DNA from: Bathymodiolus brooksi
Lineage: Eukaryota > Mollusca > Bivalvia > Mytilida > Modiolidae
Assembly (NCBI GenBank): GCA_963680875.1
Contig: OY804585.1
Coordinates: 43,941,414 to 44,005,413, forward strand
Direction of reading: 5' to 3'
Length of the DNA stretch: 64,000 nucleotides
The notes under the pieces are model-generated. The model was not told where the DNA came from, did no database searches, and saw only the letters and a program-made list of their open reading frames with translations. Below, in pieces: positions 1 to 12,959 of this stretch; the stretch's first letter is position 1, and each line of letters opens with the position of its first letter. The position numbers were made by a program, and so were the translations under genes.

Positions 1-1417
1 GAGAAATGTGTCTACCTCGGAATTAGGATAATATGTCCCAGTGGAGAAATGTGTCTACCTCGGAATTAGGATAATATGTCTGAGTGGAGAAACGTGTCTA
101 CCTCGGAATTAGGATAATATGTCCCAGTGGAGAAATGTGTTTACCTCGGAATTAGGATAATATGTCCCAGTGGAGAAATGTGTCTACCTCGGAAATAGGA
201 TAATATGTCCCAGTGGAAAAACGTGTCTACCTCGGAATTAGGATAATATGTCCCAATGGAGAAATGTGTCTACCTCGGAATTAGGATAATATGTCCCAGT
301 GGAGAAACGTGTCTACCTCGGAATTAGGATAATATGTCCCAGTTGAGAAACGTGTCTACCTCAGAATTAGGATACTATGTCCGAGTGGAGAAACGTATGT
401 ACCTCGGAATTGGAATAATATGTCCCAGTGGAGAAAGGTGTCTACCTCGGAATTAGGATAATATGTCCCAGTGGAGAAACGTGTCTACCTCGGAATTAGG
501 ATACTATGTACGAGTGGAGAAACGTGTCTACCTCAGAATTAGGATAATATGCCCGAGTGGAGAAACGTGTCTACCTCGGAATTAGGATAATATGTCTGAG
601 TGGAGAAACGTGTCTACCTCGGAATTAGGATAATATGTCCGAGTGGAGAAACGTGTCTACCTCAGAATTAGGATAATATGTCTAAGTGGAGAAACGTGTC
701 TACCTCGGAATTAGAATAATATGTCCCAGTGGAGAAACATGTCTACCTTGGAATTAGGATAATATGTCCCAGTGGAGAAATGTGTCTACCTCGGAAATAG
801 GATAATATGTCCCAATGGAGAAACGTGTCTACCTCAGAATTAGGATAATATGTCCCAGTGGAGAAATGTGTCTACCTCGGAACTAGGATAATATGTCCCA
901 GTGGAAAAACGTGTCTACTTCGGAATTAGGATAATATGTCCCTGTGGAGAAATGTGTCTACCTCGGAATTAGGATAATATGTCCCAGTGGAGAAATGTGT
1001 CTACCTCGGAAATAGGATAATATGTCCCAGTGGAGAAATGTGTCTACCTCGGAATTAGGATAATATGTCCCAGTGGAGAAACGTTTCTACCTCGGAATTG
1101 GGATAATATGTCCCAGTGGAGAAACGTGTCTACCTCGGAATTAGGATAATATGTCACAGTGGATAAACGTGTCTACTTCGGAATTAGGATAATATGTCCG
1201 AGTGGAGAAACGTGTCTACCTCGGAATTAGGATAATATGTCCCAGCGAAGAAACGTGTCTACCTCGGAATTAGGGTACTATGTCCCAGTGGAGAAACGTG
1301 TCTACCTCCGAAATAGGATAATATGTCCCAGTGGGGAAATGTGTCTACCTCGGAATTAGGATAATATGTCCCAGTGGAGAAATGTGTATACCTCGGAATT
1401 AGGATAATATGTCCCAG
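1..1417 (+). repeat. Domain A block A1 (2,451-bp spacing, copy 1)
   Basis: About 33 monomers that recur 2,451 bp (57 monomers) downstream at about 2,452-3,810. Shared private variants include AGTTGAG (g at 342 and 2793), GAAACGTATGTACC just after it, the CACAGTGGATAAACG monomer (cacagt at 1155 and 3606) and the CTCCGAAATAGG monomer near 1308 and 3716. This copy has one extra monomer near 1240-1285, the CCCAGCGAAGAAACG variant, which is absent from copy 2. After it the spacing drops to 2,408 bp (56 monomers). Confidence 0.85.
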
Positions 1418-2319
1418 TGGAGAAACGTGTCTACCTCGAAATTAGGATAAAATGTCCGAGTGGAGAAATGTGTCTACCTCGGAATTAGGATAATATGTCC
1501 CAGTGGAGAAATGTGTCTACCTCGGAATTAGGATAATATGTCCCAGTGGAGAAATGTGTCTACCTCGGCAATAGGATAATATGTCCGAGTGGAGAAACGT
1601 GTCTACCTCGGAATTAGGATAATATGTCCGAGTGGAGAAACGTGTCTACCTCGGAATTAGGATACTATGTCCGGGTGGAGAAACGTGTCTACCTCGGAAT
1701 TATGATACTATGTCCGGGTGGAGAAACGTGTGTACCTCGGAATTAGGATAATATATCCCAGTGGAGAAACGTGTCTACCTCGGAATTAGGATAATATGTC
1801 CGAGTGGAGAAATGTGTCTACTTCGGAATTAGGATACTATGTCCGAGTGGAGAAACGTGTCTACCTCAGAATTAGGATAATATGTCCCAGTGGAGAAACG
1901 TGTCTACTTCGGAAATAAGATCGTATGTCCGAGTGGAGAAACGTGTCTACCTTGGAATTAGGATAATATGTCCCAGTGGAGAAACGTGTCTACCTCGGAA
2001 TTAGGATAATATGTCCCAGTGGAGAAACGTGTCTACCTCAGAATTAGGATACTATGTCCGAGTGGAGAAACGTGTGTACTTCGGAATTGGAATAATATGT
2101 CCCAGTGGAGAAACGTGTCTACCTCGGAATTAGGATAATATGTCCCAGTGGAGAAACGTGTCTACCTCGGAATTAGGATACTATGTACGAGTGGAGAAAT
2201 GTGTTTACCTCGGAATTAGGATAATATGTCCCATTGGAGAAATGTGTCTACCTCGGAAATAGGATAATATGTCTGAGTGGAGAAACGTGTCTACCTCGGA
2301 ATTAGGATAATATGTCCCA
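1418..2319 (+). repeat. S module, first (5'-truncated) copy
   Basis: Variant-rich block seen again at about 17.6, 24.2, 27.7, 37.8, 41.1, 43.0, 48.1 and 52.9 kb. Markers in order are CTCGAAATTAGGATAAAATG (about 1435), CTCGGCAATAGG (about 1564), a CCGGGTGG monomer, and the rare AATAAGATCGTATG monomer with GATCGT at 1919. The front part of the module, which carries the CTAACTCGG monomer elsewhere, is missing here. This copy is the most distant from the others and lacks the neighbouring domain B sequence. Confidence 0.8.
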
Positions 2320-2780
2320 GTGGAGAAACGTGTCTACCTCGGAATTAGGATAATATGACCCAGTGGAGAAACGTGTGTACCTCGGAATTAAGATAATATG
2401 TCCCAGTGGAGAAAGGTGTCTACCTCGGAATTAGGATAATATGTCCCAGTGGAGAAACGTGTCTACCTCGGAATTAGGATAATATATCCCAGTGGAGAAA
2501 TGTGTCTACCTCGGAATTAGGATAATATGTCCCAGTGGAGAAACGTGTCTACCTCGGAATTAGGATAATATGTCCCAGTGGAGAAATGTGTTTTCCTCGG
2601 AATTAGGATAATATGTCCCAGTGGAGAAATGTGTCTACCTCGGAAATAGGATATTATGTCCCAGTGGAAAAACGTGTCTACCTCGGAATTAGGATAATAT
2701 GTCCCAATGGAGAAATGTGTCTACCTCGGAATTAGGATAATATGTCCCAGTGGAGAAACGTGTCTACCTCGGAATTAGGA
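2190..2780 (+). repeat. Block repeated at 2,751 bp (copy 1)
   Basis: Ordered run of variants: GTGTTTACC, CCCATTGG (2230), GGAAATAGG, CTGAGTGG, GACCCAGTGG, GAATTAAGATAAT, GAAAGGTG and ATATATCCCAG. The same order recurs at about 4,941-5,530, where CCCATTGG is at 4981. The spacing is 64 monomers minus one base. The missing base is explained by the 42-bp monomer near 4,445. Confidence 0.8.
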
Positions 2781-3810
2781 TAATATGTCCCAGTTGAGAA
2801 ACGTGTCTACCTCAGAATTAGGATACTATGTCCGAGTGGAGAAACGTATGTACCTCGGAATTGGAATAATATGTCCCATTGGAGAAAGGTGTCTACCTCG
2901 GAATTAGGATAATATGTCCCAGTGGAGAAACGTGTCTACCTCGGAATTAGGATACTATGTACGAGTGGAGAAACGTGTCTACCTCAGAATTAGGATAATA
3001 TGTCCGAGTGGAGAAACGTGTCTACCTCGGAATTAGGATAATATGTCTGAGTGGAGAAACGTGTCTACCTCGGAATTAGGATAATATGTCCGAGTGGAGA
3101 AACGTGTCTACCTCAGAATTAGGATAATATGTCTAAGTGGAGAAACGTGTCTACCTCGGAATTAGAATAATATGTCCCAGTGGAGAAACATGTCTACCTT
3201 GGAATTAGGATAATATGTCCCAGTGGAGAAATGTGTCTACCTCGGAAATAGGATAATATGTCCCAATGGAGAAACGTGTCTACCTCAGAATTAGGATAAT
3301 ATGTCCCAGTGGAGAAATGTGTCTACCTCGGAACTAGGATAATATGTCCCAGTGGAAAAACGTGTCTACTTCGGAATTAGGATAATATGTCCCTGTGGAG
3401 AAATGTGTCTACCTCGGAATTAGGATAATATGTCCCAGTGGAGAAATGTGTCTACCTCGGAAATAGGATAATATGTCCCAGTGGAGAAATGTGTCTACCT
3501 CGGAATTAGGATAATATGTCCCAGTGGAGAAACGTTTCTACCTCGGAATTGGGATAATATGTCCCAGTGGAGAAACGTGTCTACCTCGGAATTAGGATAA
3601 TATGTCACAGTGGATAAACGTGTCTACTTCGGAATTAGGATAATATGTCCGAGTGGAGAAACGTGTCTACCTCGGAATTAGGGTACTATGTCCCTGTGGA
3701 GAAACGTGTCTACCTCCGAAATAGGATAATATGTCCCAGTGGGGAAATGTGTCTACCTCGGAATTAGGATAATATGTCCCAGTGGAGAAATGTGTATACC
3801 TCGGAATTAG
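2452..3810 (+). repeat. Domain A block A2 (2,451-bp spacing, copy 2)
   Basis: Second copy of the block at 1-1,417, with the same private variants in the same order: AGTTGAG at 2793, CACAGTGG at 3606 and GGGGAAATG near 3742. It lacks one monomer relative to copy 1 near 3,690 and diverges from it at about 3.8 kb. It overlaps the end of the 2,751-bp block, so the two duplications are nested rather than side by side. Confidence 0.85.
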
Positions 3811-5561
3811 GTTAATATGTCCCAATGGAGAAACGTGTCTACCTCGGAATTAGGATAATATGTCCCAGTGGAGAAACGTGTCTACCCCGGAATTAGGATA
3901 ATATGTCCCAGTGGAGAAACGTGTCTACCTCGGAATTAGGATAATATGTCCGAGTGGAGAAACGTGTCTACCTCGGAATTAGGATAATATGTCCCAGTGG
4001 AGAAATGTGTCTACCTCGGAATTAGGATACTATGTCTGAGTGGAGAAACGTGTCTACCTCGGAATTAGGATAATATGTCTGAGTGGAGAAACGTGTCTAC
4101 CTCGGAATGAGGATAATATGTCTGAGTGGAGAAACGTGTCTACCTCGGAATTAGGATAATATGTCCCAGTGGAGAAACGTGTCTACCTCGGAATTAGGAT
4201 ACTATGTCCGAGGAGAGAAACGTGTCTACCTCGGAATTAGGATAATATGTCCCAGTGGAGAAATGTGTCTACCTCGGAATTAGGATAATATGTCCCAGTG
4301 GAGAAACGTATCTACCTCGGAATTAGGATAATATGTCCCAGTGGTGAAATGTGTCTACCTCGGAATTAGGATAATATGTCCGAGTGGAGAAATGTGTCTA
4401 CCTCAGAAATAGGAAAATATGTCCCAGTGGAGAAATGTGTCTACCTGGAATTAGGATAATATGTCCCAGTGGAGAAACGTGTCTCCCTCGGAATTAGGAT
4501 AATATGTCCCAGTGGAGAAATGTGTCTACCTGGGAATTAGGATAATATGTCCCAGTGGAGAAACGTGTCTACCTCGGAATTAGGATAATATGTCCCTGTG
4601 GGGAAATGTGTATACCTCGGAATTAGGTTAATATGTCCCAATGGAGAAACGTGTCTACCTCGGAATTAGGATAATATGTCCCAGTGGAGAAACGTGTGTA
4701 CCTCGGAATTAGGATAATATGTCCCAGTGGAGAAACGTGTCTACCTCGGAATTAGGATAATATGTCCGAGTGGAGAAACGTGTCTACCTCGGAATTAGGA
4801 TAATATGTCCCAGTGGAGAAACGTGTCTACCTCGGAATTAGGATAATATGTCCCAGTGGAGAAATGTGTCTACCTCGGAATTAGGATAATATGTCTGAGT
4901 GGAGAAACGTGTCTACCTCGGAATTAGGATAATATGTCCCAGTGGAGAAATGTGTTTACCTCGGAATTAGGATAATATGTCCCATTGGAGAAATGTGTCT
5001 ACCTCGGAAATAGGATAATATGTCTGAGTGGAGAAACGTGTCTACCTCGGAATTAGGATAATATGTCCCAGTGGAAAAACGTGTCTACCTCGGAATTAGG
5101 ATAATATGACCCAGTGGAGAAACGTGTGTACCTCGGAATTAAGATAATATGTCCCAGTGGAGAAAGGTGTCTACCTCGGAATTAGGATAATATGTCCCAG
5201 TGGAGAAACGTGTCTACCTCGGAATTAGGATAATATATCCCAGTGGAGAAACGTGTCTACCTCGGAATTAGGATAATATGTCCCAGTGGAGAAATGTGTC
5301 TACCTCGGAATTAGGATAATATGTCTGAGTGGAGAAACGTGTCTACCTCGGAATTAGGATAATATGTCCCAGTGGAGAAATGTGTTTACCTCGGAATTAG
5401 GATAATATGTCCCAGTGGAGAAATGTGTCTACCTCGGAAATAGGATAATATGTCCCAGTGGAAAAACGTATCTACCTCGGAATTAGGATAATATGTCCCA
5501 GTGGAGAAATGTGTCTACCTCGGAATTAGGATAATATGTCCCAGTGGAGAAATGTGTCTAC
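3811..5561 (+). repeat. Mixed satellite stretch between blocks A2 and B1
   Basis: Ordinary monomers with the first 42-bp monomer of the window (CTACCTGGAATT near 4,445), a GGTGAAATG monomer near 4,343 and a GGGGAAATG/GTATACC pair near 4,600. From about 4,941 it is the second copy of the 2,190-2,780 block. No gene or unique sequence is seen. Confidence 0.8.
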
Positions 5562-8028
5562 CTCGGAAATAGGATAATATGTCCCAGTGGAGAAACGAGT
5601 CTACTTCAGAATTAGGATAATATGTCCCAGTGGAGAAATGTGTCTACCTCGGAATTAGGATAATATTTCCCAGTGGAAAAACGTGTCTACCTCCGAATTA
5701 GGATAATATGTCCCAGTGGAGAAATGTGTCTACCTCGGAATTAGGATAATATGTCCCAGTAGAGAAATGTGTCTACCTCGGAAATAGATTAATATGTCCC
5801 AGTGGAGAAATGTGTCTACTTCGGAATTAGGATAATATGTCCCAGTGGAGAAACGTTTCTACCTCGGAATTGGGATAATATGTCCCAGTGGAGAAACGTG
5901 TCTACCTCGGAATTAGGATAATATGTCACAGTGGATAAACGTGTCTACTTCGGAATTAGGATAATATGTCCGAGTGTAGAAACGTGTCTACCTCGGAATT
6001 AGGATAATATGTCCCAGTGAAGAAACGTGTCTACCTCGGAATTAGGATACTATGTCCCAGTGGAGAAACGTGTCTACCTCGGAAATAGGATAATATGTCC
6101 GAGTGGAGAAACGTGTCTACCTAGGAATTAGGATAATATGTCCGAGTGGAGAAACGTGTCTACCTCGGAATTAGGATAATATTTCCCAGTGGAGAAACGT
6201 GTCTACCTCGGAATTAGGATACTATGTCCGAGTGGAGAAACGTGTCTACCTCAGAATAAGAATAATATGTCCCAGTGGAGAAACGTGTCAACTTCAGAAA
6301 TAAGATAATATGTCCGAGTGGAGAAACGTGTCTACCTCGGAATTAGGATAATATGTCCCAGTTGAGAAACGTGTCTACCTCAGAATTAGGATACTATGTC
6401 CGAGTGGAGAAACGTGTGTACCTCGGAATTGGAATAATATGTCCCAGTGGAGAAACGTGTCTACCTCGGAATTAGGATAATATTTCCGAGTGGAGAAACG
6501 TGTCTTCCTCGTAATTAGGATACTATGTACGAGTGGAGAAACGTGTCTACCTCAGAATTAGGATAATATGTCCGAGTGGAGAAACGTGTCTACCTCGGAA
6601 TTAGGATAATATGTCTGAGTGGAGAAACGTGTCTACATCGGAATTAGGATAATATGTCCGAGTGGTGAAACGTGTCTACCTCGGAATTAGGATAATATGT
6701 CTAAGTAAAGAAACGTGTCTACCTCGGAATTAGAATAATATGTCCCAGTGGAGAAACGTGTCTACCTTGGAATTAGGATACTATGTCCGAGTGGAGAAAC
6801 GTGTCTACCTCGGAATTAGTATAATATGTCCCAGTGGAGAAATGTGTCTACCTCGGAATTAGGATACTATGTCTGAGTGGAGAAACGTGTCTACCTCGGA
6901 ATTAGGATAATGTGTCCGAGTGGAGAAACGTGTCTACCTCGGAATGAGGATAATATGTCTGAGTGGAGAAACGTGTCTACCTCGGAATTAGGATAATATG
7001 TCCCAGTGGAGAAACGTGTCTACCTCGGAATTAGGATACTATGTCCGAGTGGAGAAACGTGTCTACCTCGGAATTAGGATAATATGTCCCAGTGGAGAAA
7101 TGTGTCTACCTCGGAATTAGGATAAAATGTCTAAGTGGAGAAACGTATCTACCTCGGAATTAGGATAATATGTCCCAGTGGTGAAATGTGTCTACCTCAG
7201 AATTAGGATAATATGTCCGAGTGGAGAAATGTGTCTACCTGGAATAAGGATAATATGTCCCAGTGGAGAAACGTGTCTCCCTCGGAATTAGGATAATATG
7301 TCCCAATGGAGAAATGTGTCTACCTGGGAATTAGGATAATATATCCCAGTGGAGAAATGTGTCTACCTCGGAATTACGATAATATGTCCCAGTGGAGAAA
7401 CGTTTCTACCTCGGAATTGGGATAATATGTCCGAGTGGAGATACGTGTCTACCTCCGAATTAGGATAATATGTCCCAGTGAAGAAACGTGTCTACCTCGG
7501 AATTAGGATACTATGTCCCAGTGGACAAACGTGTCTACCTCGGAAATAGGATAATATGTCCGAGTGGAGAAACGTGTCTACCTCGGAATTATGATAATAT
7601 GTCCGAGTGGAGAAACGTGTCTACCTCGGAATTAGGATAATATTTCCCAGTGGAGAAACGTGTCTACCTCGGAATTAGGATACTATGTCCGAGAGGAGAA
7701 ACGTGTCTACCTCAGAATAAGAATAATATGTCCCAGTGGAGAAACGTGTCAACTTCGGAAATAAGATAATTTGTCCGAGTGGAGAAACGTGTCTACCTCG
7801 GAATTAGGATAATATGTCCGAGTGGAGAAACGTGTCTACCTCGGAATTAGGATAATATGTCCCAGTTGAGAAACGTGTCTACCTCAGAATTAGGATACTA
7901 TGTCCGAGTGGAGAAACGTGTGTACCTCGGAATTGGAATAATATGTCCCAGTGGAGAAAGGTGTCTACCTCGGAATTAGGATAATATGTCCCAGTGGAGA
8001 AACGTGTCTACCTCGGAATTAGGATACT
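5562..8028 (+). repeat. Domain A block B1 (2,837-bp spacing, copy 1)
   Basis: A block of about 57 monomers whose private variants recur in order at 8,399-10,865. Examples are AACGAGTCTACTTCAG (5594 and 8431), CACAGTGGATAAACG (5927 and 8764), GTCTTCCTCGTAATT (about 6,503 and 9,342), GTAAAGAAACG, GATAATGTGTCC and GATAATTTGTCC. The spacing of 66 monomers minus one base is kept throughout. The odd base is the 42-bp monomer near 7,238. A third copy starts near 12,960. Confidence 0.88.
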
Positions 8029-8398
8029 ATGTACGAGTGGAGAAACGTGTCTACCTCAGAATTAGGATAATATGTCCGAGTGGAGAAACGTGTCTACCTC
8101 GGAATTAGGATAATATGTCTGAGTGGAGAAACGTGTCTACCTCGGAATTAGGATAATATGTCCGAGTGGAGAAAGGTGTCTACCTCGGAATTGGAATAAT
8201 ATGTCCCAGTGGAGAAAGGTGTCTACCTCGGAATTAGGATAATATGTCCCAGTGGAGAAACGTGTCTACCTCGGAATTAGGATACTATGTACGAGTGGAG
8301 AAACGTGTCTACCTCAGAATTAGGATAATATGTCCGAGTGGAGAAACGTGTCTACCTCGGAATTAGGATAATATGTCTGAGTGGAGAAACGTGTCTAC
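7929..8398 (+). repeat. 258-bp (6-monomer) local tandem duplication
   Basis: GGAATTGGAATAAT occurs at 7929 and again at 8187, exactly 258 bp apart. The following monomers (GAAAGGTG, then GTACGAG, CTCAGAATT, CCGAG, CTGAG) repeat in order. Copy 1 is about 7,929-8,186. Copy 2 is about 8,187-8,398 and is cut by the jump into block B2. It is the smallest clear higher-order duplication in the window. Confidence 0.8.
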
Positions 8399-10865
8399 CT
8401 CGGAAATAGGATAATATGTCCCAGTGGAGAAACGAGTCTACTTCAGAATTAGGATAATATGTCCCAGTGGAGAAATGTGTCTACCTCGGAATTAGGATAA
8501 TATTTCCCAGTGGAAAAACGTGTCTACCTCGGAATTAGGATAATATGTCCCAGTGGAGAAATGTGTCTACCTCGGAATTAGGATAATATGTCCCAGTGGA
8601 GAAATGTGTCTACCTCGGAAATAGATTAATATGTCCCAGTGGAGAAATGTGTCTACTTCGGAATTAGGATAATATGTCCCAGTGGAGAAACGTTTCTACC
8701 TCGGAATTGGGATAATATGTCCCAGTGGAGAAACGTGTCTACCTCGGAATTAGGATAATATGTCACAGTGGATAAACGTGTCTACTTCGGAATTAGGATA
8801 ATATGTCCGAGTGTAGAAACGTGTCTACCTCGGAATTAGGATAATATGTCCCAGTGAAGAAACGTGTCTACCTCGGAATTAGGATACTATGTCCCAGTGG
8901 AGAAACGTGTCTACCTCGGAAATAGGATAATATGTCCGAGTGGAGAAACGTGTCTACCTAGGAATTAGGATAATATGTCCGAGTGGAGAAACGTGTCTAC
9001 CTCGGAATTAGGATAATATTTCCCAGTGGAGAAACGTGTCTACCTCGGAATTAGGATACTATGTCCGAGTGGAGAAACGTGTCTACCTCAGAATAAGAAT
9101 AATATGTCCCAGTGGAGAAACGTGTCAACTTCAGAAATAAGATAATATGTCCGAGTGGAGAAACGTGTCTACCTCGGAATTAGGATAATATGTCCCAGTT
9201 GAAAAACGTGTCTACCTCAGAATTAGGATACTATGTCCGAGTGGAGAAACGTGTGTACCTCGGAATTGGAATAATATGTCCCAGTGGAGAAACGTGTCTA
9301 CCTCGGAATTAGGATAATATTTCCGAGTGGAGAAACGTGTCTTCCTCGTAATTAGGATACTATGTACGAGTGGAGAAACGTGTCTACCTCAGAATTAGGA
9401 TAATATGTCCGAGTGGAGAAACGTGTCTACCTCGGAATTAGGATAATATGTCTGAGTGGAGAAACGTGTCTACATCGGAATTAGGATAATATGTCCGAGT
9501 GGTGAAACGTGTCTACCTCGGAATTAGGATAATATGTCTAAGTAAAGAAACGTGTCTACCTCGGAATTAGAATAATATGTCCCAGTGGAGAAACGTGTCT
9601 ACCTTGGAATTAGGATACTATGTCCGAGTGGAGAAACGTGTCTACCTCGGAATTAGTATAATATGTCCCTGTGGAGAAATGTGTCTACCTCGGAATTAGG
9701 ATACTATGTCTGAGTGGAGAAACGTGTCTACCTCGGAATTAGGATAATGTGTCCGAGTGGAGAAACGTGTCTACCTCGGAATGAGGATAATATGTCTGAG
9801 TGGAGAAACGTGTCTACCTCGGAATTAGGATAATATGTCCCAGTGGAGAAACGTGTCTACCTCGGAATTAGGATACTATGTCCGAGTGGAGAAACGTGTC
9901 TACCTCGGAATTAGGATAATATGTCCCAGTGGAGAAATGTGTCTACCTCGGAATTAGGATAATATGTCTAAGTGGAGAAACGTATCTACCTCGGAATTAG
10001 GATAATATGTCCCAGTGGTGAAATGTGTCTACCTCAGAATTAGGATAATATGTCCGAGTGGAGAAATGTGTCTACCTGGAATAAGGATAATATGTCCCAG
10101 TGGAGAAACGTGTCTCCCTCGGAATTAGGATAATATGTCCCAATGGAGAAATGTGTCTACCTGGGAATTAGGATAATATATCCCAGTGGAGAAATGTGTC
10201 TACCTCGGAATTACGATAATATGTCCCAGTGGAGAAACGTTTCTACCTCGGAATTGGGATAATATGTCCGAGTGGAGATACGTGTCTACCTCCGAATTAG
10301 GATAATATGTCCCAGTGAAGAAACGTGTCTACCTCGGAATTAGGATACTATGTCCCAGTGGACAAACGTGTCTACCTCGGAAATAGGATAATATGTCCGA
10401 GTGGAGAAACGTGTCTACCTCGGAATTATGATAATATGTCCGAGTGGAGAAACGTGTCTACCTCGGAATTAGGATAATATTTCCCAGTGGAGAAACGTGT
10501 CTACCTCGGAATTAGGATACTATGTCCGAGAGGAGAAACGTGTCTACCTCAGAATAAGAATAATATGTCCCAGTGGAGAAACGTGTCAACTTCGGAAATA
10601 AGATAATTTGTCCGAGTGGAGAAACGTGTCTACCTCGGAATTAGGATAATATGTCCGAGTGGAGAAACGTGTCTACCTCGGAATTAGGATAATATGTCCC
10701 AGTTGAGAAACGTGTCTACCTCAGAATTAGGATACTATGTCCGAGTGGAGAAACGTGTGTACCTCGGAATTGGAATAATATGTCCCAGTGGAGAAAGGTG
10801 TCTACCTCGGAATTAGGATAATATGTCCCAGTGGAGAAACGTGTCTACCTCGGAATTAGGATACT
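8399..10865 (+). repeat. Domain A block B2 (2,837-bp spacing, copy 2)
   Basis: Near-copy of 5,562-8,028 with the same ordered rare variants. The upstream join falls inside a CTGAG monomer that switches to the GGAAATAGG monomer preceding AACGAG. The downstream end is a second switch at about 10,866, where the expected GTACGAG monomer is replaced by a CCGAGTGGTGAAACG monomer belonging about 1.4 kb upstream. Confidence 0.88.
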
Positions 10866-12240
10866 ATGTCCGAGTGGTGAAACGTGTCTACCTCGGAATT
10901 AGGATAATATGTCTAAGTAAAGAAACGTGTCTACCTCGGAATTAGAATAATATGTCCCAGTGGAGAAACGTGTCTACCTTGGAATTAGGATACTATGTCC
11001 GAGTGGAGAAACGTGTCTACCTCGGAATTAGTATAATATGTCCCTGTGGAGAAATGTGTCTACCTCGGAATTAGGATACTATGTCTGAGTGGAGAAACGT
11101 GTCTACCTCGGAATTAGGATAATGTGTCCGAGTGGAGAAACGTGTCTACCTCGGAATGAGGATAATATGTCTGAGTGGAGAAACGTGTCTACCTCGGAAT
11201 TAGGATAATATGTCCCAGTGGAGAAACGTGTCTACCTCGGAATTAGGATACTATGTCCGAGTGGAGAAACGTGTCTACCTCGGAATTAGGATAATATGTC
11301 CCAGTGGAGAAATGTGTCTACCTCGGAATTAGGATAATATGTCTAAGTGGAGAAACGTATCTACCTCGGAATTAGGATAATATGTCCCAGTGGTGAAATG
11401 TGTCTACCTCAGAATTAGGATAATATGTCCGAGTGGAGAAATGTGTCTACCTGGAATAAGGATAATATGTCCCAGTGGAGAAACGTGTCTCCCTCGGAAT
11501 TAGGATAATATGTCCCAATGGAGAAATGTGTCTACCTGGGAATTAGGATAATATATCCCAGTGGAGAAATGTGTCTACCTCGGAATTACGATAATATGTC
11601 CCAGTGGAGAAACGTTTCTACCTCGGAATTGGGATAATATGTCCGAGTGGAGATACGTGTCTACCTCCGAATTAGGATAATATGTCCCAGTGAAGAAACG
11701 TGTCTACCTCGGAATTAGGATACTATGTCCCAGTGGACAAACGTGTCTACCTCGGAAATAGGATAATATGTCCGAGTGGAGAAACGTGTCTACCTCGGAA
11801 TTATGATAATATGTCCGAGTGGAGAAACGTGTCTACCTCGGAATTAGGATAATATTTCCCAGTGGAGAAACGTGTCTACCTCGGAATTAGGATACTATGT
11901 CCGAGAGGAGAAACGTGTCTACCTCAGAATAAGAATAATATGTCCCAGTGGAGAAACGTGTCAACTTCGGAAATAAGATAATTTGTCCGAGTGGAGAAAC
12001 GTGTCTACCTCGGAATTAGGATAATATGTCCGAGTGGAGAAACGTGTCTACCTCGGAATTAGGATAATATGTCCCAGTTGAGAAACGTGTCTACCTCAGA
12101 ATTAGGATACTATGTCCGAGTGGAGAAACGTGTGTACCTCGGAATTGGAATAATATGTCCCAGTGGAGAAAGGTGTCTACCTCGGAATTAGGATAATATG
12201 TCCCAGTGGAGAAACGTGTCTACCTCGGAATTAGGATACT
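9491..12240 (+). repeat. 1,375-bp tandem duplication (two copies)
   Basis: Copy 1 is about 9,491-10,865 and copy 2 about 10,866-12,240. GGTGAAACG lies at 9501 and 10876, and CTGGAATAAG at 10076 and 11451; both pairs are 1,375 bp apart. The spacing is 32 monomers minus the one base lost in the CCTGGAAT monomer inside each copy. At 12,243 the sequence resumes with GTACGAG, which should have followed copy 1. This supports a duplication by slippage or unequal exchange. Confidence 0.9.
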
Positions 12241-12959
12241 ATGTACGAGTGGAGAAACGTGTCTACCTCAGAATTAGGATAATATGTCCGAGTGGAGAAA
12301 CGTGTCTACCTCGGAATTAGGATAATATGTCTGAGTGGAGAAACGTGTCTACCTCGGAATTAGGATAATATGTCCGAGTGGAGAAACGTGTCTACCTCAG
12401 AATTAGGATAATATGTCTAAGTGGAGAAACGTGTCTACCTCGGAATTAGAATAATATGTCCCAGTGGAGAAACATGTCTACCTTGGAATTAGGATACTAT
12501 GTCCGAGTGGAGAAACGTGTCTACCTCGGAATTAGGATAATATGTCCCAGTGGAGAAATGTGTCTACCTCGGAATTAGGATACTATGTCTGAGTGGAGAA
12601 ACGTGTCTACCTCGGAATTAGGATAATGTGTCCGAGTGGAGAAACGTGTCTACCTCGGAATGAGGATAATATGTCTGAGTGGAGAAACGTGTCTACCTCG
12701 GAATTAGGATAATATGTCCCAGTGGAGAAACGTGTCTACCTCGGAATTAGGATACTATGTTCGAGTGGAGAAACGTGTCTACCTCGGAATTAGGATAATA
12801 TGTCCCAGTGGAGAAATGTGTCTACCTGGAATTAGGATAATATGTCCCAGTGGAGAAACGTGTCTCCCTCGGAATTAGGATAATATGTCCCAATGGAGAA
12901 ATGTGTCTATCTGGGAATTAGGATAATATGTCCGAGTGGAGAAACGTGTGTACCTCGGA
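12241..12959 (+). repeat. Satellite block shared with 15.46-16.18 kb
   Basis: The run GTACGAG, CTCAGAATT, CTGAG, CTAAGTGG, AAACATGTC, GATAATGTG, GTTCGAG, CCTGGAATT and TATCTGGG recurs 3,223 bp downstream (75 monomers minus two bases). GTACGAG is at 12243 and 15466. The two missing bases match two 42-bp monomers in the interval. No other feature is seen. Confidence 0.8.
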
